Source: Calcarisporiella thermophila CBS 279.70
Lineage: Eukaryota > Calcarisporiellomycota
Assembly (NCBI RefSeq): GCF_041956535.1
Contig: NW_027192191.1
Location: forward strand, 1,313,443-1,377,442
DNA: 64,000 bases
Direction of reading: 5' to 3'
The position numbers and the translations under genes are program-made. Shown piece by piece: positions 10,770 through 22,125 of the stretch. Under the pieces are notes generated by a model that was given only the letters and a program-made list of their open reading frames with translations, did no database searches and was not told the DNA's origin. Position 1 is the first letter of the stretch. Each line of letters begins with the position of its first letter.

Positions 10770-13296
10770 CTATAGTATTCTAATCCCATATTGACGTCTT
10801 CCTTCCTCCTCTCTTTCTACATTTTCCCCCATACCAGCCCCATATCCTTCCACTTTGATAGGCCGCTTATCTTCTTTTGGTAGCGCGAACCAAACGACCT
10901 CATAGGGAGGCCGGTAATTATTTTCCTCAAGCCGAATACTTACCTGCACATCCTCTTCTGAGCTGATCATTTCGATTTTTAAAGTCATACGCTCCCCTTG
11001 TTCATATCGCATTGTTTCCCCGTCGTCTTCCGTCAAAGTGTATTCGAATTGCCTCTTTGTCCTACTGGGGAATATATAGATCACACGTTCGGTATCAAAC
11101 TTGCGGGAGATGTAGGGCATAACCGGGCCAGTGGGAATTATTCCTCCTTCCAAAACTAATATCGGAGGCAAATCCATTAATGGAGCCTTGAGAGTAATGG
11201 TATGTCCAGATTCGTAATGCAATCCAGTTCTAAAGTCGAACCATCCAAGCCCATCTTTTCCTTTAGGTAAATAAACATCTCGTGTTTCTACGCCTTTATC
11301 CAAAACCGAAGGCACTAAAACAGCCCTTCCAATCATAAAATCGAAGCTGTTATCCCAGGTGTTCTCGTCCTCTTGAAAGTGATAAAATGTAGGGCGCAAA
11401 ACTGGTTCTCCGCGTTCGAAGTGCTCGCGATGAACCTCGTAAAGATAGGGTATAAATCGATATCGGAGCTCGAGACACATACGAACTACTGGAACGATTT
11501 CAGGGTGTGTCCACGGTTCTGTTATCGTTCCATCGGAATTCCATGAATGTATACAAAAGCGAGGATGAAGCACCCCATTTTGGACCCATCTAATGAAAAG
11601 CTCTGGTTCAGGCCGGGGGCCAGCAAAACCTCCCACATCATGCCCATATCCACCAGGCATCACTGACAGAGCTGCACCTAACCCCATGGGCAGATTATAC
11701 CGAAGTGAAGTCCAGTTTGTATAATTATCACCCGACCATGTCTGACATGCGAAACGATATATGAAGGGAGTTGCAGAGCGTGTGATAAGGAAGGGTCGGC
11801 GGTTAGGGAAATGCAGCTTTAATGCCTCATATGATGCTCTGGCCATCATTAAGGTCTGAAGCGATGGGCCTGCAATCCTCGCTTCTGCTCGCTCATTAGG
11901 AACTGGACAATAAAGCATAGAGGAAACTTTCTCCAAATTTTCCATGGCGAAAGTATGCCCATCATCTTGCATAGTGTATTCATTATTATCGTTCCATAAA
12001 CCTTCCACACCAACTTCAAGCAACTGTTCACGACATTGTTGCACCCACCAGTTGTATCCCCTGTGGGAAGTAAAATCTATGTAGGACGCCTTGCCACTCT
12101 CACCTCTTCCAGCCCTCCACTGCAGTACGATGCCAGGTCCAGTCCCATCACGAACGAAGCCACCACGATGAGCTAGCTCTTCATAGCTTGGATGCCGCGT
12201 CATCAAATAAGGCTTAATGTTAGCAAAAACACGCACGCCTTGCTCTTTGAGTGATCGAAAGAGGCCACTCGGGTCCGGGAATCTCTGCTTGTTCCAAGTA
12301 AAAACACAACGATCTCCTGTGGTGGAGTTAACTGTGTAACCCGACGAGAGATGCATCCCATCACAAGGTATTCCGTGTGCACGACATTGGGCCGGAAACT
12401 GAGCAAGAAGCTCTTGGGCGTTTTCTGCTTCAGCATAGCCCATGGAAGATGCTAGATATCCAAGCGCAAATCGTGGAATGAGTTCGTGGGGAGTTCCTTG
12501 AAGATAAGCGTATTGGAGCACCACATCGCGTATGGTAGGGCCGTAAATGAAAAAATAGTCAAGTGGACCAGCTTCTATTTGAACGTAGCGATATGGGCCT
12601 AACATCTAGAAGTATAAAAAAAATGAACACAAATTCGTCCTCCACGTGTACTAGAGCATATGTTACAGCATCTAACTCCTGGCCGAGGTCAACACACGTT
12701 TCTGCAAATGTATTGTAAAACATTCCGTAGGCAATGCTGCCATTACCTCCATCAGGAACCAATGTAATGTAAAATGGGCAAAACTTGTAGAGTGGATCAG
12801 TACTTTGTGCATTGTATCCCATAGCGTCCACACCTTGTAATCTGAATCTTCTACCGTGCAAATTAATGTCACCAGTTCGCTCACCTAGGCCATAGTATCG
12901 ATCCTCTGCAGAGCGTTTCAAATAGTGATAAACACAGCCAGAGCCTCTATCAAAAGAATAAGCTCTATCGGGTAAGTCTTCAGCTATTATTGCGTCTTTG
13001 GTGTACCATGAAAGGCTCATGTTCTCGCCACAAGATATGCGTGATACTAGCGCGTCAGTTTTAATTTCAACAAAAGTAGATTCGACACGAATTTCTGCGC
13101 GCGGTTCCATGTCAAAGGTTGTATGATTTGCGTGCACGTGCGTAAGTGAGGAATGCGTTGTTGTCGGTACGAATCTCACACGGAACACATGCGGAGAGAG
13201 GGCTTCAATCGTCATATCATGACCATCTGGATTCTGAAGTGTAACGCGTGGTTCTGTACTGACTAACTTATAATTTTTAGGCGTCGTTTGTCGCAT
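10770..13296 (-). CDS. Glycoside hydrolase family 31 (alpha-glucosidase-like), cytosolic
   Basis: Proposed complement join 10770..12605, 12652..13296, giving 826 aa with a single 46-nt phase-0 intron. GH31 enzymes release alpha-linked sugars. After a beta-sandwich N-domain (YYGLGERTGDINLHGRRF) comes the barrel. The nucleophile motif is GLWNDNNEY, the acid/base motif is TWSGDN, and RPFLITRSA and GGFAGPRPEPELFIRWVQNG are also present. The nucleophile motif differs from the WxDMNE of secreted fungal glucosidases and resembles bacterial-type GH31 members. The start MRQTTPKNYK has no signal peptide, so a cytosolic role on stored or imported oligosaccharides is inferred. Substrate (glucoside, xyloside or other) cannot be read from the sequence. 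It is convergent with ACO2. Confidence 0.9.
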
Positions 13297-13806
13297 TCTT
13301 GGCTGGTACTATTATTCTAAATGTGCTTTTTTTTTCGCGGGGAACAAAAATACTTTTTCAAACAGACATAATAAACGACTTCGGTTTATTTCCAATTTCA
13401 CCTCCCGAAATATATGCTCACTAAGTCGAAACCTAACTATATTAGTAAAATATTACTCTTATTCTATAATCAATTCACATCTATTAATTTATCTGTTGAA
13501 ATTATATGATCCCCTAGGCGCAAAAGAGACTTTTGAATAGGTAGCCCGGAATCCAATTATTAGCATTTTTTAGAAAGAACTGCAAATGCCCCCATATTTT
13601 TTTACATATAATGCTGGGGAAGATGCTTCATTGTAAATACTCCAACCCCTTGAATATTGATCTTGGTGTGTGCACGAATTCAGGAGTTTAATTGGTAGCT
13701 ATATAACGGAGAGCTGTTTTTTAAAAGTCGAATAAAATAAAAGGATATGCCTAGAGATATTATCAATTTTTTTCCAACAAATAATTTTGTTAAACAATAA
13801 GTCCAG
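13297..13806. other. Intergenic, nothing recognised
   Basis: AT-rich spacer of 510 nt between two - strand genes. It holds the GH31 promoter and the SAR1 terminator. Confidence 0.4.
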
Positions 13807-14771
13807 TTAAATGTATTGTGAGACCCATCTAAAGCCTAATTATATTAAAGAATACGTTTCAATATGGGTTTAGTTGATGAAATAGGTGAAGTTCAACAAT
13901 GCCCTTACCCTCTCCATAGCCCTGCTTCATCACTACCGAAGTCATGAAAACTTCGATTGGCCGGATATCCTTAAGCGGCACTTTGCCCTTGCCTGTAGTC
14001 TGGAAAAGTCCAAGTTGTTCACGCAAATATTCCTCCGAAACTGCTCCAGGAGCATCGATCTTGTTTCCAAAGATAAGGAAAGGGACATTCTTTAAAGACT
14101 CATCGGACAACAAGCTCTACAGTATATTTAATCATGTGATTCAAGTGCGAAGCATTAATAAAAATGACCACACATACGTCTAGCTCAAGTCGACTCTCAG
14201 GCAAACGAGTAATATCAGCAGCATCTACCAAGAATACGACTGCCGATACTTCTGGGAAGTAATCCTTCCAAATGCGGCGCGCTTTTATAATAATTTTGTA
14301 TAATCAGAATGGAATTTCAACATCAATATTTCCAAAATATATATAAATCACCTTGAACATGACCACCCAAATCAAATGTTTGGAATCGCACCTTGCCAAT
14401 TGTCAACTCCTCAGATGCTGTTAATTGTAAAACAAACAAACAAACAAATTAACTTTTCAACACATTCAACGACATTATTTCCTAATGTTTACTCGGATGG
14501 AGGGTAGGCTGCAATACAGCAAGGCGATCGTTCTTCAACATATGCAGAAGAGTAGTCTTTCCTGCATTATCCAGACCGAGAAAAAGGATCTTTGCGTTTT
14601 TATTCACAAGACCTATTACATACAAAGAAAACATTAAATTCAAAGTCAAATCTCCCTACATGAATTTCGATTGAAATATCAAATAGGATAACAAATACGC
14701 GTAAATTCATCTATTCACTAGTACTTACCCAAGCTAGAAAGGATATCCCAAAACCAATTAACAATGAACAT
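13807..14771 (-). CDS. SAR1: SAR1 small GTPase (COPII coat)
   Basis: Proposed complement join 13807..13835, 13909..14116, 14178..14281, 14352..14417, 14493..14612, 14729..14771, giving 189 aa, the usual SAR1 length. SAR1 recruits the COPII coat at ER exit sites. The N-terminal amphipathic helix begins [15 protein letters not shown]. Nucleotide motifs are [15 protein letters not shown] (switch I), DLGGHVQ (switch II) and [13 protein letters not shown]1-specific features are [12 protein letters not shown] and [19 protein letters not shown] at the C-terminus. The last coding exon is only 29 nt. Reading straight through its donor would give an unrelated tail, so the splice is supported by the family. 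Confidence 0.96.
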
Positions 14772-15160
14772 CGTCTAAATTATTTATATTTATAATAGAA
14801 GAATAAATCTATAAAGATGATGCAAATTCCAAGAGAACTGAATTTTCAGGAACCAACGAAAATTGTTTTCGTGATTATTCTTCGGTATCAGGTGACGTAA
14901 ATATTCGACACAATTATATCCATGGAACAATTGATATTGGGAAGAATAAGCCACGAATATTGTATTTTTTGAAGATCATATCCGAGAAAATTCAGATCAA
15001 ATCTATTGCACTGAATTAAATAAGATAAAAGGCCAATAGCAATGCTCTAAACCCATTGTAGAAGAAAGTTTAAAATGTAGAGACTATATCTATTTCTAAG
15101 ACATCTGTAAACTTTTGAAGCATTTTAGCTAAGGAGGGTATTTCTTGAACTAAAGTAAAA
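14772..15160. other. Intergenic, nothing recognised
   Basis: Spacer of 389 nt between SAR1 (promoter side) and LYS4 (terminator side). No coding frame and no recognisable small RNA. Confidence 0.4.
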
Positions 15161-17409
15161 TCACAACCTCTCCCTGACCCAAGCTTCTAATCCCCCCGCA
15201 CACCATAGTTCTTGGACACTTCTTCCCAACACTCCTACAAAATATTTTTTGCTCTTTTCTTTTGTCTCTATTTCGATTTGCCCAGTCACGACGTTCAGTT
15301 TGGCCGTCAATCCTGTTCTTCGTGTAGGAACTTTCTCTCCCTTGAAATACTCTCGAAGATGGTTTACCAATTCAGGAGCCTCGAGAACCAAAAGGGCGTT
15401 ATTGATAGAGTTGCGTTTAAACGTCTCGGAGAAGGAGCCCGCAAGCAATAGTGTGATACCATTAGCTTTAAGTGCTGTGGCTGCTTGTTCACGAGAAGAT
15501 CCGGTCCCAAAATTAAACCCGCCGACAAGGATATCAGTCTATATTGAAGCATATCGTGTAAATGGTATGTCAGGATGCAAACTTTACTTAGCAATGAGTA
15601 AATTACCGGCTTTATAATCTTGGTAAAATTAGAATCATAATTCTCCATGGCCACTTTTTTCATATCATCCATCTTCATATCATCATTATACGTGTACTTT
15701 CCAGGGTATATCCCATCTGTATTTAAATTGTCCGTGTCACAAAATACTAGTTCACCTTCAATTGTAGCTGGAAACTTGGGCAGAATATCAATGTGGGATG
15801 CTGATGTCGAAGCACTGATAGAGTCAGATTGGGGAAAGACCTTGATAGAAGTCACAGGCTCCGCACGGGGTGAAGTCGTAGCACTAGTAGAGAGAAGGGA
15901 AGCGGGGCTGATGATTTTACCTGCGACTGCCGAAGCTGCTACTACAGCTAAATAGCGACACAATATGATAAGTGATTCTTATAATAAAAGATTCTATAAG
16001 ATCATAATACCAGGTGAGGCAAGATACGCAAGTGCATTATGACTACCCATCCGCCCTTTGAAATTTCTATTTGTGGCAGAGATTCCAACTTCTCCATCAC
16101 GCAATAATCCTGCACCCAGTCCAATACAGGGGCCACATCCAGCCGGTAAAGGTCGCGCACCTGCCTCCAATAGCGCCTGCCAATCGCCCGCAATCTCTGC
16201 ATCCTTTTGTACCTCACTACTTGCGGCGGCAATATAAAACTCAACCCCTTCCGCAACTTTTCTACCGCGTATTATTTGAGCTGCTTGATGGATATCTGTG
16301 GCACGGGAGTTAACACACGATACAAGATAGGCTTTCTGAATCGCAACGTTCGACTTCTCAAGTTCGTGGATTGGAGTAGATACTTTGACGGAATTCGGGC
16401 CACTTATGCGCGGACTCAGAGAAGAGAGATCCAGGGTAAGGTGTTTGCTGTATTTTGCGTCCTTGTCGGATTGCATTGACTCTTCCTCTAACTTGCGAAT
16501 TCTGTGTTCATTAACGCGAATATGCTCCTTTCCATCACGCTCTAGAAGTCTGTTCGCCCTCTTTCGCAGAAATCTAATAGTTACATCATCTACAGGAAAC
16601 AATCCGGCAAGTGCTCCCCACTCAGTTGTCATATTAGCGATAGCAAGCCTATCCTCTACACATAATCCGTTGATCCCATCGCCCGAAAATTCGATAGCGG
16701 AATTCAGAACCTCATCACGATTGAAGAGGCCACATAATGTAATGATTACATCCTTCCCAGTACATCCCGATGGCAGTTCTCCTCTTAGTTCAACTTTGAC
16801 AACAGGGGGTACTTGCCACCAGGTTTGACCGGTAGCCCAAATTGCTGCAGCATCTGTACGGACTACCGGCGTTCCTAAACATCCTACGCCTCCATACATG
16901 TTGGAATGAGAGTCCGATGCTACAGTTAAAGTGTAAGGAAATGCATATCCTTCCTCGATCATAATCTGGTGTCCTATTCCTCGTCCAGCAGGGAAAAAGT
17001 CGACGCCATGCTCGTGTGCAAACAGCTCGATGGATTTGTACTTTGTGAGGTTTTGCGAACTGGTGTTTTGTACGTCGTGGTCAAGTGTGAAGACAGCCTG
17101 TTTCGGGTTTTTAAATTTAGCAGCACCTATACTCTTAAATCTAGAAAGAAAGTAGAGTGAGTTATACTAGTAGTAATGAGACTGCAATGGGAAATGTTAC
17201 TTTTTCATCACTGCCCCCGTATTATCATGAGTCATTACATGTTCTGGTTTTATCATCACGAAATCCCCGCTTTTTACGGCATTTTTTGAATCGAGAGTGT
17301 AACGCTGCACAATTTTTTCGACAAGATTCTGAGAGCTCCTATTATGAATGTGCAATAGCCGTCTATTGTGCGAAGGAGACAAAAGTAATGTACGTCGTAA
17401 TGCCAACAT
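15161..17409 (-). CDS. LYS4: Homoaconitase, mitochondrial (alpha-aminoadipate lysine pathway)
   Basis: Proposed complement join 15161..15538, 15607..15947, 16011..17140, 17201..17409, giving 685 aa. Homoaconitase hydrates homoaconitate to homoisocitrate in mitochondria and needs a 4Fe-4S cluster. The N-terminus ([19 protein letters not shown]) is a typical matrix-targeting sequence. Core motifs are [33 protein letters not shown] and [12 protein letters not shown], which provide the three cluster cysteines, then [13 protein letters not shown]. The swivel domain has [20 protein letters not shown]. The insertion [19 protein letters not shown] before the third domain is acidic and helical, as in other fungal LYS4. 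It is absent from animals and so a good fungal marker. It pairs functionally with ACO2 in this window. Confidence 0.95.
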
Positions 17410-18173
17410 TGTATCAAATAAACGATTATCAGAAAATATGCAGAAATTTCACTTAAATACAGATATCAAATTTAAAAAAGAGATTATTAAATTCGAGATA
17501 ATCAAAGGCAGTCACAATATCAAGCAATAAATTAAAATCGTGAAAATATAAAGCAATCAAAACCAGAAGCAAAATTGGAGCACAGAATTTCTAGGTGACA
17601 ATTAATGAGTGTGTAGCATTTCTTAAATTTACTTTCCGCTCTACCCGGATTCTTACTTTATTTCAATTACTCAGTTTCCTGAACACAAAAGAGATTATCT
17701 AATTCATATCTAGAATATTTATGCTATGGTTGCAATTAATAATGAAACAAGCATTTTAGAAAAAATTAGGGTATTTGAATATTTTCTCAGAATGCTAGAA
17801 AAAAGGTAAGATGTTATTCTATGTCGCGAATTTTTTTTGACATTGGTTAATATTGTCAATATACTTAATATGCCCAACCACTATTATGTAAACTTACCGG
17901 ATACTTTTATATATCAGTTTCGGGCATAAGCCTTTCTCATCTGAAGGCTTGGTATTAAGTGTCCACAATTATATTATTATTAGAGTTATCATAATAAAAG
18001 TCTAATGGATATAATATGACGATATTCACAAGAGATAGACTATTAGCGGCTATTAAAATGAAGGGGAACAGGGAAACTCTGCAAAAATTGGAGGATATTG
18101 TATATACAAAGGTAAGGGGGAAAATGTAGGTGCAGTCAAATGGATTTCGCATCATTATCAAAGAGCGAATTTT
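17410..18173. other. Intergenic, nothing recognised
   Basis: AT-rich spacer of 764 nt upstream of LYS4 and downstream of the metallopeptidase-like gene. Several homopolymer and AT tracts, no gene. Confidence 0.4.
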
Positions 18174-20223
18174 TCACGTAATTACTGTGAAAATTAATGT
18201 GATCATCGCCAGAAGAAACGTGTTAGATTTACTCGTCACAAGAAGAGTACCAGAATTCTGCTCAATATCGCTCGAATCCTCGTCCTCTTTGTTGGGGCGA
18301 TTTAATGGTGCAGCGGCGCATTTGCGTTTATGTGGTTGCCAGAGAGTATTTGACGAGGAATTTGCAGGAAGTGATCGTGGTTGGGTAAAAGTACTGTATC
18401 CCATAAGTTCTAGAACGCGCAAGGTTCCAGGGCCAATAGCAGATGCCTTCAACTCTGAATTGGTAGGCTTGCGTGTGGTAAGAGCGTCCAGAGATGTGCC
18501 CCATGGTCCTGTTTTATTGCTAAAATTCTCTAGCACTCCAGGGCGCATAAGAAAGTCCTCTGAGAAAGTATAGATATCTGGATCCAAATGTGAAAACGAA
18601 CTCAGGCCCGTAAATAGCGTGTGCCCCTTAAGAAGGAGTATTTCACCCGCACTTGCTTCAGTCGCATTTGCTGGTGAGTCGTCTGGTAACTGAGCCTCGA
18701 TAACCTGTGAAGAGGGCGAAGTATATATAGTCAGATTAAGTGAGGGTGAGTGCAACATATCGGCCAGATTAGTAAAGCCTCCCAATGCCAGATATGATGC
18801 GAATTCAGTTGCTGACATATTTGAGAAGGTGTTCGGAGGAGGTGGATATTGCAGCGATATTACATTTTTCTGCCCAGCGATATTCCACGCAGATTGAGCC
18901 GCACGATAAACCTCAGAGTCGTTTAGAAGAGATTGAACAAATTGGTTCACAAGCGTTCCATTTCCCTCATAGCAATTTCTACGTATCAGGTTGCCAATTT
19001 TTTCAAGCGGATATGGTTTACTTGGTGGCGCATTAACTATAAGAAATTTATCAAATATAGAACTGGGTAAAAATCCTGATAGGCGTGTGAGATTTGTTTC
19101 TGGGTCCTGGTGAACCAAAGGAGGCGGGGTGAGAAGCTGCAGTTGTTCAGTTGTCATTGGAGGGGAGAGCAATGGAGAGTAGATAGAGTTTGGTGGCAAG
19201 AAATAGGGAGCCCATGAACTAACGAAGCCCAGTCCATGAATTATCTCATGGAGGATGATATATTCCATACTAAGTTGGTTAGCTTGTATTGCACTTGGGA
19301 TGGTCTGTAGCGAAGTGAGTATAATGTTAGAAATGAAATTTCCAATCGTATATATAATCGCATGCAAATACATTTGTTAAGTAAATCTTCTCGACTAGGT
19401 CGTGGTTAAATTCTGCATATATATCATAATCGGACCACCGTAAATTGAGAGGAGAAAGCTGCTTCGCCAGAGATTGCGCATAGAGGTAGTTGGGATCGAC
19501 TCCTTGCAATCCTGGTAATGTCCACTAGGACAAGATATATGTCAATTAAAATTTTCAATTTTCTGTACTTCTATAGAAATACCTGAGCGGAGGGTGCAGC
19601 CCAGCCCAGAGTTTCATTGCGACAGTTCCTCTTACAATAGCTACGGTACACTACGTTCATTCTTATAAAAGAGCATAAATTTTTAACAACTGGATGTTAG
19701 TATTTCAAGAATTGGATCCTCACCTTATTTGGTGTCTCAAATGTAATTCCTTTGTCACTTTCATCGCTGCGCTTACAATGGTATCTGCCAACTGTTGGCA
19801 TACTATCGTGTCGGTAATGTTGCAATTTAGATCGGTATGAAAATATAAACCCTGAGGCTGTGTCATGTTTCCGTTGTTGATGCTAATCGTCACATTATGC
19901 CTTATCGAGGAGATTGGTAAGGTTTGGCTGCCAGTATTACTTGAAATTACGGTTGGTGAGTATTTCTGCGTGATAGAGGCAGCCTCATCTTTATGACTAA
20001 GGATTTCATCCACTGAAGAATCGCGTTTTCGTAGTATGGATGTATCCCAAAATGGATAGGGGAGTACTTTGGCGGAAGATGCGGGTAAATAAAAGCGCTG
20101 TTGATTTGAATGTATATGAAGGTCAAAACGTTGAGGGGCGCTCCATTTTGCGACGACAAAAACTAAGTTGCTGAGGGATAAAAAAAAGAGTAGACACCAT
20201 ATTTCCAAAAGCAAGATTTGCAT
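18174..20223 (-). CDS. Secreted zincin-like metallopeptidase with HExxHGLGF motif, probable GPI anchor
   Basis: Proposed complement join 18174..19304, 19372..19524, 19583..19661, 19724..20223, giving 620 aa. The ATG at 20223 gives a clean signal peptide (MQILLLEIWCLLFFLSLSN). A longer open frame upstream is less likely. The zinc-binding motif HEIIHGLGFVSSW lies in exon 4; its two His and Glu fit a zincin active site. No third ligand of a named family is obvious. There are several N-x-S/T sites. The C-terminus is Ser/Asn-rich (about residues 570-600) followed by a hydrophobic end (FLLAMITLIFTVIT), which suggests a GPI-attachment signal. The second and third exons carry a CRNET / WAAPSAQWTLPGLQG segment. 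I do not recognise a named peptidase family, so proteolytic activity is inferred from the motif only. Confidence 0.75.
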
Positions 20224-21019
20224 AATGGAGCGAAAGCAAGAAAAAAAAGGGATAAGATGGGGTAGAAGATCTATAGGAATAAGGAAGAAAGCGCGTAAAA
20301 GGATGGGTTCTAGCAACCAAGAGTCTAGCGAAACAAAGAGAGGGTAGACTGTATTAAAAAGGATTGCATTTATTCAATATATTCAAGGATACGAGCAGAG
20401 AATAGTATGAAAAAGCAGGGATGAAAAGAGATGCAGTTTCAAATAAAGAGTTTGATCTAGAGATTTAAAATAAATGGAGTCTATATTAAGAAATTGGAAT
20501 CGACTATTAATGGAAATTTTTAAAATGACATCGCTTCGCTAAGAACGATGAGCACAGCAGCGTTTGTCATGAGCGAGGTCTTATTAGAACAAGTTAGCGG
20601 TGGCATAAGCTTCAATGGAAAAGGGGCCCTGAAAGCTTTATTATCTTTGCCGAGCTTTTACAGAAGGATTTTTCCACACAATGCGCGCAGGGCTTAGTCA
20701 GTCTGGAAAAATATTGGCTGATGCAAATGATTTCATAATGAGTGTTAGGGGAATTTTTCTCGTAGTTTTCATATTTTCGAGAATAGCCCTAAGTCATAAA
20801 TTTTCATTTCAAAGAGAGAGGACTCGAACTAAATTTTAGTAGGGTAATTTAATCATGAGAAAATCCAGCCTTTTTTAGGACTACGAGTTTCAGAAATTTT
20901 CATATATATTTACAATGTGCTTACTAAGTTCGAACAAATAAAAACTCGAGGGATTTACTTTTCGATTCAGTCCATCTAAATAATATCACTCTATCAAGAC
21001 ATTCCTAAAACAACAGAAA
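20224..21019. other. Intergenic with one short unassigned ORF
   Basis: Divergent promoter region between the metallopeptidase-like gene and RIB3. It contains a + strand ATG-initiated frame of 49 codons at 20548-20697 (begins MSTAAFVMSEVLLEQ), which is less AT-rich than its surroundings. I see no homology or splice partner. The rest is AT-rich. Confidence 0.35.
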
Positions 21020-21904
21020 ATGGTCGTTGAAGCCACCACCGTTACCCCTGCCCCTAAACTGGCAAATGGAAAATCAGCCGTACAGTTCGATTCGATTGAA
21101 GATGCTGTGAAGGACATCGGTAGCGATTTTAATTATTCGTTTCGATTATGCAATTCTTGTTTAACATATTTATGCCTTCCGTCCAGCCGAGGGAAAATTT
21201 GTTATCGCGGTTGACAATGAAGACCGGGAAAATGAAGGAGATCTCATTATTGCAGCAGAGAAGATGACGACTGAAAAAATGGCTTTTTTGATCCGGTATT
21301 CAAGGTAATTTCACTTTATTTTCTTTCACGATCTAGAAATTTCCTTATCCCCAAGCTTTCCGTTTCGTTAGTGGTTATGTTTGCGTTCCCACTACCCCCG
21401 AGCGTCTTGCTGAATTGGAACTACCTTTGATGGTGCAGAACAATGCTGATCCTCTGCGGACCGCCTATACGATTAGTGTGGACTACAAACAAGGTTATTT
21501 AATTCATAAAACTGTGAATATTAGAGTATAAAAGTTAATATGTTACGCATGTAGGGATCTCTACCGGTATTTCGGCACACGATCGGGCTCTTACTGCTCG
21601 CAAACTGGCTGATCCTACATCTCATCCCCAAGATTTCTACCGCCCTGGCCATATGCTTCCTCTGCGTGCTGCGCCTGGTGGCGTTCTGCAAAGGATAGGT
21701 CACACTGAAGCTTCAGTTGATTTATGCAAACTTGCAAAGCTCCAACCCGTGGCTGTGGTTTGTGAGCTGGTGAAAGATGATATGTCAGGAGAAATGGCGC
21801 GCCGCGACTATTGCTTTAAGTTCGCTCGAGAACATGGTCTAAAGCTTATCACCATTGCTGATTTAGTGAAATATAGACAAGAGCATGGGTTGATAGATTT
21901 GTAA
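21020..21904 (+). CDS. RIB3: 3,4-dihydroxy-2-butanone 4-phosphate synthase (riboflavin synthesis)
   Basis: Proposed join 21020..21119, 21187..21304, 21372..21493, 21555..21904, giving 229 aa. The enzyme converts ribulose 5-phosphate to formate plus the four-carbon riboflavin precursor and uses Mg2+. Conserved acidic motif [11 protein letters not shown] binds metal and substrate. [33 protein letters not shown] and GHTEASVDL follow in the usual order. The single-domain form lacks a GTP cyclohydrolase II fusion, as in fungi. The third intron uses the donor GTTATT. Length is slightly above the yeast enzyme (about 208 aa), the excess being the N-terminal 20 residues. Confidence 0.96.
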
Positions 21905-22125
21905 TGAGGGATTAACAGAAATTGCTGTAAAGAATATTTTCCGGACAGTATATGGGGTATTATATATAAATACTTAATAGCAAGTTATTTATCATTTGTA
22001 ATTAATGGAGGAGGTTTAAATAACAATATCATTTTTCAGTAGAAAGCTATTTATATATAAAAATTCAATGTTTTGGGTACAAAGTAATAAAAAGTATTTT
22101 CTGAAAGTAAATAAAATGGACCATA

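Noticed and set aside
13886-14183. + strand frames over SAR1
   Set aside because: Antisense to SAR1 exons with complete GTPase motifs on the other strand.
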